A DNA stretch of 9,352 bases from an uncultured Lachnospiraceae bacterium (GCA_947174615.1 CAMWJQ010000130.1:1-9352); one strand, 5' to 3'. Counted from the stretch's first letter, positions 1 through 7,856 are shown. Notes: a model not told the origin generated them from the letters alone. Numbers and translations are program-made.

Positions 1-755
1 CCCTTGATTGGATAGTTTCCTTGGCTGAGAAACAAAGAATAACGCTCGATCCGGTCAATATTCCATGTATCACTGTAAAAGTCCGAACGCAGCGTCTCAT
101 TCATAAAATGATACTGTGCATTTGGCGCGAGCTTCTTTGTCATCTCCCTGTCAAAATCCGTCCTTCCAGTGACATGCCCCGCGAGCGAGAGCGCTTCCTT
201 CTCATACGCGCCGCGCTTTGCAAACTTCGCCTGCTGATCATACAGCCCATCCCGCTTGAGGATATCGCGGAGCGTCTTTTTCTTCTGTACAGAGCGCGGC
301 AAATCTGCCATGTATACCTCCGCAATAGCGCTGCACAATCCCTGTATGCCAATCAACGTCCGCTCCGGATGGTTAAATGCCCGGACACACGCAAGGGCAT
401 GCGGATACTCTGTTCCAAAAATATGCACAATGTCCGGCTCAAAATCCCTGAGCACCGCCCCGAGACTCTGCTCCATACTGGCGTCGTAATCTTCGGGATG
501 AACGGTGTCCTCCCTGAAAATATAATAGGTAACGCCCTCTGCCTTATCCTTGATAAACGATGCCGTATCCCCCTTCACAAACGAACGGTTCTCTGATTCC
601 GGGATACAAACAGCAAGTGTTATGTCATTTCTCTCTTGATGGGACACCAGCTTCCCCGCAAGCCCGGAAAGCCAGCCCTCCTTGACCACAATCTTCTGAC
701 CCAGAGCCTTTGCGATAAACGGGAGCATGATATTACACAACCACAGAACCTTCAT
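1..755 (-). CDS. Glycosyltransferase family 4, N-terminal part (cut by window edge)
   Basis: Only the first 251 codons are present; the frame is open to base 1. The start ATG (755-753) follows an excellent site, GGAGG at 767-763 with 7 bases of spacing. It overlaps the stop of the preceding gene as ATGA, so the two are probably translationally coupled. The N-terminus, MKVLWLCNIMLP, is a typical Rossmann first strand of a GT-B enzyme. Residues 106-119 (EPDIVHIFGTEYPH) fit the end of the acceptor domain, and residues 243-252 (LSQGNYPIKG) resemble the start of the donor-binding half in bacterial GT4 enzymes. The C-terminal nucleotide-sugar site with its E-x7-E motif would lie beyond the edge. 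The likely role is cytoplasmic addition of one sugar to the lipid-linked repeat unit. Donor and linkage cannot be read from this part. Confidence 0.85.
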   Translation of the reverse strand, partial: MKVLWLCNIMLPFIAKALGQKIVVKEGWLSGLAGKLVSHQERNDITLAVCIPESENRSFVKGDTASFIKDKAEGVTYYIFREDTVHPEDYDASMEQSLGAVLRDFEPDIVHIFGTEYPHALACVRAFNHPERTLIGIQGLCSAIAEVYMADLPRSVQKKKTLRDILKRDGLYDQQAKFAKRGAYEKEALSLAGHVTGRTDFDREMTKKLAPNAQYHFMNETLRSDFYSDTWNIDRIERYSLFLSQGNYPIK

Positions 756-1594
756 CTGAACACCTCCTTATCTCGATGATCTTTTGTTTTTTTATTTTTA
801 TAAAGCGCTGTCTTGACGCCATTGTACATGCCTGCCAGACGCGGACTGCCCGCGATGACGCTGCGAAGCGGCGCGAGCGTGAGCAGCATGACAAACCGAT
901 AATAATCCGCCTTTCTCTTCCCCATATAGCGCACCACAATCTCACGGTGCTGGCGCGCAGAACGTTTTTTGTTCTCCGCGGTCTCCGAATAACCGCCGCC
1001 CTCATACGAAGCGACCACCTCAGGCACATGGACAATCCGTGCCTTTTTTTTATAATAACACCACAAAAAGTGTTCGTAATCCGCCCTTACCGTGTATTCC
1101 GGCAGATACCCTCTCTCTTCAAACAGTGCCCGATGATAAAAACAGGTCTGGTGGCAGGGAACATTTCTGTAACAGGTGAAATCATTGATTTCAGGCGCTG
1201 CATAAATAATGGTATCAAGTGCCTTATGATATAAATTTCCATAAAAAATATCTGCTCTATGACTATTTATTTCATCTGTTATTCGCGCTAAAACCTGCGT
1301 GTCATAAAAGCTGTCTCCCGCATTCAAAAACAGAAAATAGTCTCCCGCCGCGAGTTTCACTGCCTGGTTCATTGCATCATAAATCCCGCTATCTTTATGT
1401 CTGTGCACACGAAGCCGGCTGTCCCGGTAAACTGACGACAATGCTTCGACCGATCCGTCCGTCGATCCGCCATCCTTGATAATCACCTCAAAATTGCGAT
1501 AGCTTTGCCCTAGAATACTCTTTATTGTATCACACAGCCGCTGCCCCGCATTAAGGCAAACGACAATCACACTGTACTTCGTTCCCTGTTCCAT
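752..1594 (-). CDS. Family 2 glycosyltransferase, WcaE/WfgS-like
   Basis: This 280-residue cytoplasmic GT-A enzyme probably adds a sugar to the repeat unit. Visible motifs are an N-terminal strand (YSVIVVCLN, 7-15), KDGGSTDGS (40-48, nucleotide-binding loop), DSGIYDAMN (68-76), LNAGD (90-94) at the usual DxD metal site, CHQTCFYHR (147-155) and ADYEHFLW (171-178). The GIYDAMN plus N-x-GD combination is typical of the WcaE/WfgS-like branch, where the classical DxD is altered; NAGD is therefore not evidence of inactivity. The C-terminus is basic and may sit at the membrane. The ATG follows GGAGG at 1608-1604 with 9 bases of spacing. Its stop overlaps the next start as ATGA. A 113-base gap separates it from the polymerase gene upstream, the longest gap in this half of the operon. 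Confidence 0.9.
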   Translation of the reverse strand: MEQGTKYSVIVVCLNAGQRLCDTIKSILGQSYRNFEVIIKDGGSTDGSVEALSSVYRDSRLRVHRHKDSGIYDAMNQAVKLAAGDYFLFLNAGDSFYDTQVLARITDEINSHRADIFYGNLYHKALDTIIYAAPEINDFTCYRNVPCHQTCFYHRALFEERGYLPEYTVRADYEHFLWCYYKKKARIVHVPEVVASYEGGGYSETAENKKRSARQHREIVVRYMGKRKADYYRFVMLLTLAPLRSVIAGSPRLAGMYNGVKTALYKNKKTKDHRDKEVFR

Positions 1595-1614
1595 CTCCCT
1601 GCGCCTCCAAACAT

Positions 1615-1734
1615 TTCATAACACTTAATATCTATAGATAGACCTCTGTGTTTCTTCATACTATCCCTATCGAACTTAAAAAGCACCGCCCCTATTCATA
1701 ATGCTTGTTATTCATAGATATACCGCTGTGTTTC
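1615..1734. repeat. Imperfect 40-nt direct repeat spanning the polymerase stop codon and the following gap
   Basis: Bases 1615-1654 and 1695-1734 align without gaps at 32 of 40 positions, exactly 80 bases apart. Both begin ttcataa and end ctgtgtttc on the plus strand, with an identical atagata core. Read on the minus strand, the upstream copy encodes the last residues of the polymerase (ETQRYIYE, then stop) plus its 3' flank. The other copy lies wholly in the gap and in the matching frame would read ETQRSIYRY then stop. This looks like a decayed duplication of a gene end. A paired regulatory site is also possible. The remaining gap sequence shows no other gene; a weak AAGCA/TGCTT stem at 1681-1706 is too poor to call a terminator. 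Confidence 0.6.
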
Positions 1735-2874
1735 AAAAAGCCAGCTCCGATAGGGAAGCAGTCCCACGCCGTCCTCATGCGCCTTCCATAAAAATACCAT
1801 AAAATAAAGGATGCACACCATATAAACAACAATTGTTATGTTTCTTCGAACCTTTTGTTTTGTGATGTGCCGCAAGATCAGCGGAACCATAAATAACTGT
1901 GATACGCCAAAATAATAAGTAATACGCGTCACAACCGGCAAAAAATAGAAAAATGTCCCTGACACAAGCGCCATGAGATTGAGCTGTCCATAAAACCGCA
2001 GTTCCCGCTCCCAGTCATGCCCCCTGTCCTCAGGCGCCTGTGTATACACAAACCAACCATACAGGGCAAGCGCCAGCAGTGGTCTCAAACTGCTGAACAG
2101 GCTGTCAAGCAGTCTGGGCGTCTCGAGGTAAATCGTATTTTTGTACGACGGATACAGCATCAGCGCCAGCTTCAAGATGAAGCCCTTTCCCACAAAACAG
2201 AGCGCACTCACGGCAAGTCCTGCAAAAACCTGCCACTTTTTCCACGCAAAGGAAGCAATCCAATACATCGGCAGCACCAGCAGCACCGACTTGTGAAAGA
2301 ACGCCGCTGCCACAATCCAGCACACAAACTTGATCGCATCCCGTTCCAGCACATATTTCATGGAATAGAGCGCCAGCGCCAGCGCCAGATAATAACGGAC
2401 GGTATTAAATGTCTGAAAATACAATCCCAGCATCATAAACAAAAAGAATGTCTGCGAGAAGTCCACACTCTGCTGCCAAAATGCCCTCAGAAAAAAATAC
2501 AGAGTGGCAAAGGCAAAGACGGCAAAGACCAGCTCATAGCACTCTCCGCCCACGATGCCATACAAAAACCGCACCAGCACATTAAACCCTGCCTCCGTCA
2601 CTACATATCCGCCGACATACGCCTCGTGTGCCGTCTGCGTATACTGCCTGTAATCATTCCCAATATCAAACCGCAGTGCTGCCACCGTGAACAAAATGAG
2701 AAAAATCCCAGTCATATACAGCCGGTTTTGAACACTCTTTACGGACCGCTGACCGCTGACCCAGACCGACTCGTCTGCGGCATAAGGCTGTATGCGGTAT
2801 GCCATGACACTGGTCCCTGCTGCGATCAACATATAGAACAATATCGTAATAATTCTGTTCGCTGCCACAATCAC
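1708..2874 (-). CDS. EpsG/Wzy-type polysaccharide polymerase (membrane protein)
   Basis: A very hydrophobic protein with about 10 to 12 membrane helices, 388 residues from the start chosen here. Family hallmarks are an RFDIGNDYRQY motif after the second helix, TEAGFN a little further on, and AAFFHKSVLLVLP mid-protein. These match the EpsG family and resemble Wzy polymerases, which join lipid-linked repeat units on the outer face of the membrane. I chose GTG at 2874 because it overlaps the stop of the preceding gene as GTGA and the first membrane helix begins at once. AGAGGG lies just 3 bases upstream, and GTG at 2868 is a near-equal alternative. The frame stays open to a GTG at 2943, which would add 23 polar residues and a 73-base overlap; that is less likely. 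The gene ends ETQRYIYE, part of a repeat found again downstream. Confidence 0.85.
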   Translation of the reverse strand: MIVAANRIITILFYMLIAAGTSVMAYRIQPYAADESVWVSGQRSVKSVQNRLYMTGIFLILFTVAALRFDIGNDYRQYTQTAHEAYVGGYVVTEAGFNVLVRFLYGIVGGECYELVFAVFAFATLYFFLRAFWQQSVDFSQTFFLFMMLGLYFQTFNTVRYYLALALALYSMKYVLERDAIKFVCWIVAAAFFHKSVLLVLPMYWIASFAWKKWQVFAGLAVSALCFVGKGFILKLALMLYPSYKNTIYLETPRLLDSLFSSLRPLLALALYGWFVYTQAPEDRGHDWERELRFYGQLNLMALVSGTFFYFLPVVTRITYYFGVSQLFMVPLILRHITKQKVRRNITIVVYMVCILYFMVFLWKAHEDGVGLLPYRSWLFETQRYIYE

Positions 2875-3653
2875 AATCCCTCTACCGATTTCATTCCTTT
2901 TTTCATCAGTGCCAGTGCGTTTTTCATTGGAATCTTGGTACACATCACCTTACCGTGTGCCAGAAGAAAGCGCACCGACATCAAATAGGCTAAACCTCCA
3001 TACAAAAAATGGTACAACACTCCTCTGTCGATAAAAAACTTGTCATTATATCCCTTAAACCACGTAGATTCCCGCTCCCGCTCCTCGCCTATCTCGACAG
3101 GCACTGCATAGACCACCAGTCCATATTGCAGACAATCCTTCAAGAAAAGGCTGTCCTCACCGTTGCTGTACTTCGCGCCGCCGCCAAATAACAGCGAAAA
3201 TGTGATATGGGACGCGTGCAGCTTCTCCCTCCGCACCGCAAAGGAATAAGTGGGATAGCGCCCCGCGTTCCAGATATGGACCCTGTGAAACGTCTCGGTG
3301 TGATACGTCGCTCTCGATGCGCCCACGCGCATGTTAAACAACAGCAGATCCGCCTCGGGATGTTTCTCAAATGCGTCCAGAATGCGCCGCTCATACCCCG
3401 TATCATAGACAATGTCCTCGTCAGAAAACAGCACAATGTCCCCCTCGGCCCGCATCAGCGCATTGTTCCTGCTAAGCCCCACACCTTTTTCCTGAAATTC
3501 ATAACACTGTATCCGCCTGCCATTGTGCAGATACTCCTCATAGCCAAAATGATCGGTCTGGTTGACAATAATCGCATCGGACTGCAGATGCATACGCTCC
3601 GCCAGCGTTGCGATCTCCTGATTGACTGCGGACACCAACACCTGTAATTTCAT
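2871..3653 (-). CDS. Family 2 glycosyltransferase
   Basis: A 260-residue GT-A fold enzyme, probably cytoplasmic, acting on the lipid-linked repeat unit. The N-terminal nucleotide loop is less canonical than in its neighbours: there is no VDDGSxDGS. The core motifs are clear: KGVGLSRNNAL (56-66), FSDEDIV (76-82, DxD-type metal site) and GGGAKYSNGEDSLFL (157-171, carrying the acceptor-side ED pair). A hydrophobic patch at 212-232 may be a membrane-associating helix. The ATG at 3653 follows GGAGG at 3667-3663 with 9 bases of spacing, 29 bases after the chain-length gene. Its TGA overlaps the proposed GTG start of the polymerase. Sugar specificity cannot be predicted from sequence alone. Confidence 0.88.
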   Translation of the reverse strand: MKLQVLVSAVNQEIATLAERMHLQSDAIIVNQTDHFGYEEYLHNGRRIQCYEFQEKGVGLSRNNALMRAEGDIVLFSDEDIVYDTGYERRILDAFEKHPEADLLLFNMRVGASRATYHTETFHRVHIWNAGRYPTYSFAVRREKLHASHITFSLLFGGGAKYSNGEDSLFLKDCLQYGLVVYAVPVEIGEERERESTWFKGYNDKFFIDRGVLYHFLYGGLAYLMSVRFLLAHGKVMCTKIPMKNALALMKKGMKSVEGL

Positions 3654-3682
3654 ACTTCCTCACCTCCTGCCGTCAAATTTTC

Positions 3683-4711
3683 CTATGGGCGTCCCTGTGC
3701 ATAATAGAAGCGCATCCACCACGCCGGCGCCTGCACAAGCACCGCACCCACAACCCTGCCGCCGCGCAGCTTCACATACGCAATCTCATCTGTTATTTTT
3801 TCTCTATAATTCCTTCCAAACGGAATAACTGCCATAAACGCCGCATCCTGAATCCCATATAAATCCTTCTCTCTGTCACAAAGCATAAAATTATCAGCCA
3901 GTCCCCGGCGTCTGATCTCCTCCAGAAACGCAGACGCTTCCTGCCCCTGTGAGGCATCCACCAGCACAATCTTGCGGTACTGCTGCTGAAGCATCCTTAG
4001 ACTTCCCTCCAGCATCTCTCCCTGCCGCCGCACCAGCGTGCTTTCGTCATTGGCTGCCCGAACTGTCATTCCATAGACAGGAAGCCCCAGCCGCACCGTG
4101 ATATCACGCTTCGTATAAAATACAGACCCCAGACAGAATCGAAACGCCGCTGCAAAAGCGCCTAGCGCTGCCGCGATGACCGCGCCAAGCACTGCAGCCC
4201 GCCATCCAAAGTACGGGATTTTCTCCAGCGCAATCTCCCGATCTCTTATCTTATAAATCGACTCAAACTCATCTTTGAGTGCGCCAAATTCCTCCAGCGT
4301 CTGCCCAAGTGCATCTTTGACAGCCTCCACCTGCGCGGCATCTCGTCCCCGAATGGTAATTGTCAGATAGCGTACATCTGATAATATAGCAGCTGTTATC
4401 ATTGTTTCTACCTGTTCTCTGTCATAGCCGCTGCCCAATCGTTCCATCGCCCTGCCAAGGAGCTCATCCCCCTTGATCGCATCATTCCATGTAAATGCAT
4501 TGTAATAATCCCTCGCGTTGTATCGTTTCTCATCAAACTCGATATAGTACTCTGTCTCCGATACATAACAGGCGTTTTTTGATGCCTCCAGTGCGATCAG
4601 CAAATAAAGACCGCTGCCCAGAACGGCACCGGCCACTGCCAAGAAAAACAGTTTTGGCAATTTGGTGAGAAACACGGTGAGCATTGCCCTGCTGTCAATT
4701 CCCTGCTGCAT
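3683..4711 (-). CDS. Wzz-like chain-length protein with a degenerate BY-kinase-like tail
   Basis: A 342-residue protein with two membrane segments (about 20-42 and 170-194) bracketing an extracellular region of about 125 residues. This is the topology of polysaccharide co-polymerases (Wzz/CapA/CpsC type) that set chain length with the polymerase. Unlike a plain CpsC it continues with a cytoplasmic tail of about 148 residues. That tail carries YRKIVLVDASQGQEASAFLEEI (245-266), where a BY-kinase would have its P-loop. A second block, DAAFMAVIPFGRNYREKITDEI, precedes VVGAVLVQAP (320-329), like the 'vlGvVlN' end of BY-kinases. No GK[S/T] is present and no terminal tyrosine cluster, so kinase activity is unlikely. 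The ATG follows an AAAGGGGG site 6 bases away, 12 bases after the sugar-transferase stop. The co-polymerase role is fairly sure; the kinase ancestry of the tail is inference. Confidence 0.8.
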   Translation of the reverse strand: MQQGIDSRAMLTVFLTKLPKLFFLAVAGAVLGSGLYLLIALEASKNACYVSETEYYIEFDEKRYNARDYYNAFTWNDAIKGDELLGRAMERLGSGYDREQVETMITAAILSDVRYLTITIRGRDAAQVEAVKDALGQTLEEFGALKDEFESIYKIRDREIALEKIPYFGWRAAVLGAVIAAALGAFAAAFRFCLGSVFYTKRDITVRLGLPVYGMTVRAANDESTLVRRQGEMLEGSLRMLQQQYRKIVLVDASQGQEASAFLEEIRRRGLADNFMLCDREKDLYGIQDAAFMAVIPFGRNYREKITDEIAYVKLRGGRVVGAVLVQAPAWWMRFYYAQGRP

Positions 4712-4723
4712 CCAATTCCCCCT

Positions 4724-6097
4724 TTAGTCCTTCATTGCAGTCGTCTGATTCTGGTCTACACCCTCTGTACTCTCTGCCTGAAACAGAATCTTGAGCGTCA
4801 GAAGCATCAGCTTCAAATCCAGCCACACACTATAATTTTCTATATAAAACAAATCCAGTTTTAACTTATCATACGGGGTCGTATTGTACTTCCCGTACAC
4901 CTGTGCATATCCCGCAAGACCTGCCTTGACTTTCGTCCGAAAGGTAAACTCCGGCATGTCCTCCATATATTGCCGTATGATCTCGGGGCGCTCTGGTCTT
5001 GGACCGATAAAGGACATCTCACCGCACAGGATATTAAAAAGCTGCGGAAGCTCATCAATCCGCACTTTTCTGATAAATCTGCCAATCGGCGTAATGCGGC
5101 TGTCATTCTTGGCTGCCAGCCTTGCCACCCCGTCTTTCTCCGCGTCTGTGCGCATACTCCGAAATTTTAAGATTTGAAATTCTTTCAGATCGCGGGTACA
5201 CCGCGTCTGCTTATATAGTACAGGTCCGCCATCATAGCATTTGATCGCAATAGCGGTGAGGAGCATAAACGGCGCCGTAAGAAGCATCAGTATCATCGAA
5301 CAGACAATGTCAATCAAGCGTTTTACCACCCGCTGTTCGATGGTCATCGCATACTCCCTTGTGAGGAGAATCGGCGTGTCAAACAGATGGAGCTGGTCCG
5401 AACCCTGAATCATAATATCCGGGATTTTGGGCATCATATACACACGGATTCCCCTGCTGTAACAAAACTTCAACAGCTTGTTGCGCAGCACCGTATCCAT
5501 ATCCCACAGCACGACCCCGTCATAACAGGTCACAATCTCCGCCTTCAGCGCATCAAATCCCTCACGCTCATACACACTTTTTATAATATGATATTTATCC
5601 TTTCTGGTCTCAAACTTCTTTAAGATCTCCTCCGTCGGTCGTCCCCCGCTGATAAACAGCAAATTCTTGGGCGGAAAAAACCGCTGGTAAAGCTTGTGGC
5701 TCACAAAAGTCCACCCCGCAGACACCACAATCTGCGCAAGCATCATCAAAATCAGAGGATATGCTGTGACCAGTCCCAATGACAACAAAGAGATCTGAAA
5801 ATACGACACGATATTGGCACACAAAAGCGAAATCACCTGCGAAAAAAACACATCCATCGGCTTGAGATAGCCCACTTTGAGCCCGCCATACGTCGCAGTA
5901 AAAAACAGCAGCAATATAAAATAAACGGCTGCCAAAAGCCAGAAGCCCTTCCTGTGAAAGCTCCTCCACATGCCGCTCTGCATAATGTCATTATACACTG
6001 CGTGCCAGACATAGATATATAAAACCGTCTGGAATACAAGCCCGATCAATGACATCTGTAATATAATTGTCCTCTTTACTGACTCTATCCGTCCCAC
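4724..6097 (-). CDS. Undecaprenyl-phosphate sugar-1-phosphate transferase (initiating enzyme, WcaJ/CpsE type)
   Basis: This 457-residue polyprenyl glycosylphosphotransferase moves a sugar-1-phosphate from a nucleotide sugar to undecaprenyl phosphate, the first committed step of repeat-unit assembly. The N-terminal half has about four membrane helices (roughly 12-30, 51-68, 84-104, 108-130), then a soluble linker domain. A further hydrophobic helix (262-285) leads into the catalytic domain. There I see LKFRSM (310-315), the Asp-Glu dyad in RIDELPQLFN (346-355), FIGPRPERP (363-371), GLAGYAQVYG (393-402) and KLDLFYIENYS (413-423). All expected catalytic motifs are present. The start is GTG at 6097, supported by GGAGG at 6109-6105 with 7 bases of spacing. 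Whether it loads glucose, galactose or another sugar cannot be decided. It is encoded mid-operon, immediately before the chain-length gene. Confidence 0.93.
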   Translation of the reverse strand: MGRIESVKRTIILQMSLIGLVFQTVLYIYVWHAVYNDIMQSGMWRSFHRKGFWLLAAVYFILLLFFTATYGGLKVGYLKPMDVFFSQVISLLCANIVSYFQISLLSLGLVTAYPLILMMLAQIVVSAGWTFVSHKLYQRFFPPKNLLFISGGRPTEEILKKFETRKDKYHIIKSVYEREGFDALKAEIVTCYDGVVLWDMDTVLRNKLLKFCYSRGIRVYMMPKIPDIMIQGSDQLHLFDTPILLTREYAMTIEQRVVKRLIDIVCSMILMLLTAPFMLLTAIAIKCYDGGPVLYKQTRCTRDLKEFQILKFRSMRTDAEKDGVARLAAKNDSRITPIGRFIRKVRIDELPQLFNILCGEMSFIGPRPERPEIIRQYMEDMPEFTFRTKVKAGLAGYAQVYGKYNTTPYDKLKLDLFYIENYSVWLDLKLMLLTLKILFQAESTEGVDQNQTTAMKD

Positions 6098-6121
6098 ACA
6101 AAAGCCTCCAAACCGAGATCT

Positions 6122-6904
6122 CTAAAGCCGCCGAAAGACTGCCCTGAATGCCCAAAAAACCATGCAGTACACACTTTCCGCCACAGACATCCGCTCCTGC
6201 CTGCGATAGAGATTCCATATCCGCCTCACCGCAGTCATCTTATTGGATGACAATGTGGCTGCACTTCTTCTATATTTGACCAGATTTTCGTCGATACCAT
6301 AACCCGCTCCATGTTTTTTCAAAAGCTGCCACCATGTCGCTGTATCCTCACTGGCAATACACGGCATATAAATATCCTCATCTGGTATGATGTTCCTGTC
6401 AATCATCACGGTAGACGTAAAAATCGTGGTATTTTTGAGCGCCTGCCTGTAATCGATCTGCGCAGGCACATGCACCACTTTTCCAAGTCCTTTCCCCGAA
6501 GCGTCTGCAAACTCGTATCCCATAAATACAAAACCAGCCCCCGGATTGACCGTTTTCTGTATATTTCGAAACTGTTCCAACTCTGTCTTGAGCTTATCGG
6601 GAAGCCAGAGATCATCTGCGTCCAAAAAGCACAGATACTGCCCGCACGCCTCCTGCACACCACGGTTTCTCGCCCTCGCAGCACCGCCGTTTTCCTCCTG
6701 CACAATCAACCGAATCCGTTCATCCTCAGCGCATTTTTCCCGAATGATCTCCCTGCTGCCGTCCGATGAGCCGTCATCCACCAGCAAAAGCTCCCACGCG
6801 CGGTAGGTCTGCGCCTGCACACAGTGAATCGTTTCTGTGATAAACTGCCCTGCATTGTAGACCGGCACCACGACGCTCACAAGACCGCTCTTTCTCTCAC
6901 CCAT
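6122..6904 (-). CDS. Family 2 glycosyltransferase
   Basis: A 260-residue GT-A enzyme from the start used here (residue numbers below count from the upstream ATG, 264 residues). It shows the full canonical motif set: VSVVVPVYN (13-21), VDDGSSDGS (46-54), NGGAARARNRG (76-86), LDADDLW (98-104, DxD metal site) and ASEDTATWW (188-196, acceptor-side ED). Its likely role is transfer of one sugar to the growing lipid-linked unit at the cytoplasmic face. Two starts are possible. ATG at 6916 overlaps the previous gene by 11 bases but sits right against AAGGA. ATG at 6904 comes one base after the preceding stop with 12 bases from AAGG. I prefer the latter slightly. The gene ends 24 bases before the sugar-transferase start. 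Confidence 0.9.
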   Translation of the reverse strand: MGERKSGLVSVVVPVYNAGQFITETIHCVQAQTYRAWELLLVDDGSSDGSREIIREKCAEDERIRLIVQEENGGAARARNRGVQEACGQYLCFLDADDLWLPDKLKTELEQFRNIQKTVNPGAGFVFMGYEFADASGKGLGKVVHVPAQIDYRQALKNTTIFTSTVMIDRNIIPDEDIYMPCIASEDTATWWQLLKKHGAGYGIDENLVKYRRSAATLSSNKMTAVRRIWNLYRRQERMSVAESVYCMVFWAFRAVFRRL

Positions 6905-6905
6905 A

Positions 6906-7847
6906 CTAAAATTCATCCTTCACGAGATACTTTGGCCTGTCCTTCACTTCCATGTACATCTTGCTCATATATTGTCCCATAATCCCCAGACACAACAACT
7001 GTACCCCGCCAATCAGCGATATAATACACATCATCGAGGGCCATCCCGCGACAGGGTCCCCATAAATCAGCGCTCTGACAAAGATAAAGATCATAAACAC
7101 AAAAGCAACCAGACAAAACAGAATGCCAAAGACAGAAGCAATGGAGAGCGGCGCTGTAGAAAATGCCATAATCCCGTCCAGAGAGTACACAAACAGTTTC
7201 CAGAAGGACCATTTTGTCTCCCCTGCCACGCGCTGTACATTCTCGTATTCAATCCACTTTGTCCGAAATCCAACCCAGCCAAAAATTCCCTTTGAAAACC
7301 GATTGTACTCCTTCATCGCCAGAATGGCATCTGTCACCTGCCTCGTCATCAGGCGGTAATCCCGCGCGCCGTCCACAATCTCTGTCTTGGAAATTTTTCT
7401 CATCAGACCATAAAAGCGCCTCGCAAAGAAGGAACGAATCGGCGGCTCTCCCTTTCTGTCTACACGTCTGGTCGCAACAGAGTCATATCCCTCCTCAATA
7501 TAACGGTACATCTCCGGCAGAATTGCAGGAGGGTCCTGCAAGTCTGCGTCCATCAGCACCGTAAAATCTCCAGCCGCCTTCTCAAGCCCTGCGATAATGG
7601 CTGCTTCCTTGCCAAAATTTCTTGAAAAGGAGACAAGATGCACGCGATTGTCCTTCTCTCGGAGCGCTCTCACCGCATCGACTGTCCCGTCCTTCGACCC
7701 ATCATCCACAAATATAAATTCAAACTCCACATCCTTCTCATGAAAAAAAGTCTCCTGCTTCACAGTCTCTGCATAAAACAGAGGCACACTTTTCTCTTCA
7801 TTATAACATGGCACTATAATGCTTAAAATTCTGGTATCTGCCTTCAA
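6906..7847 (-). CDS. DPM1/GtrB-like polyprenyl-phosphate glycosyltransferase (two membrane helices)
   Basis: A 313-residue protein with a cytoplasmic GT-A domain followed by two C-terminal membrane helices (about 233-258 and 271-295), as in GtrB, ArnC and dolichol-phosphate-mannose synthase relatives. These enzymes make undecaprenyl-phosphate-linked single sugars that modify a polymer outside the cell. Motifs are ILSIIVPCYNEE (7-18), VDDGSKDGT (47-55), SRNFGKEAA (75-83), DADLQDPP (100-107, metal site) and RVAGETKWSFWKL (206-218). I chose TTG at 7847: it follows GGAGG (7861-7857) with 9 bases of spacing and leaves a clean 25-base gap after the Spo0A-like gene. The ATG at 7904 would add 19 basic residues and a 32-base overlap, with a weaker site. 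No flippase or GT-C transferase partner is visible in the window. Confidence 0.9.
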   Translation of the reverse strand: MKADTRILSIIVPCYNEEKSVPLFYAETVKQETFFHEKDVEFEFIFVDDGSKDGTVDAVRALREKDNRVHLVSFSRNFGKEAAIIAGLEKAAGDFTVLMDADLQDPPAILPEMYRYIEEGYDSVATRRVDRKGEPPIRSFFARRFYGLMRKISKTEIVDGARDYRLMTRQVTDAILAMKEYNRFSKGIFGWVGFRTKWIEYENVQRVAGETKWSFWKLFVYSLDGIMAFSTAPLSIASVFGILFCLVAFVFMIFIFVRALIYGDPVAGWPSMMCIISLIGGVQLLCLGIMGQYMSKMYMEVKDRPKYLVKDEF

Positions 7848-7856
7848 CCGTCTCTT

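Noticed and set aside
90..94. LNAGD in the 752-1594 glycosyltransferase as a broken DxD site (residue positions 90-94)
   Set aside because: An N-x-GD or N-x-DD form is normal for the WcaE/WfgS-like branch, so it is not evidence of inactivation.
21..596. A 191-codon plus-strand open frame
   Set aside because: It is antisense to the partial family 4 glycosyltransferase, whose reading frame is uninterrupted, has a strong ribosome site and recognisable motifs.
1681..1706. Terminator after the polymerase gene
   Set aside because: AAGCA/TGCTT is a 5-bp AT-rich stem with a 16-base loop. A short T stretch follows on the minus strand, but the stem is too weak.
2875..2943. N-terminal extension of the polymerase to GTG 2943
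   Set aside because: It would need a 73-base overlap with the preceding gene and add a polar stretch before the first membrane helix. The GTGA overlap at 2874 is more typical, though GTG 2943 has some ribosome-site likeness and is not excluded.
2017..2988. A 323-codon open frame on the plus strand
   Set aside because: It lies antisense to the membrane polymerase and the end of the upstream glycosyltransferase gene. Its His/Gln/Arg/Lys-rich composition is what the complement of hydrophobic codons gives, it resembles no family, and the minus-strand genes have clear motifs.
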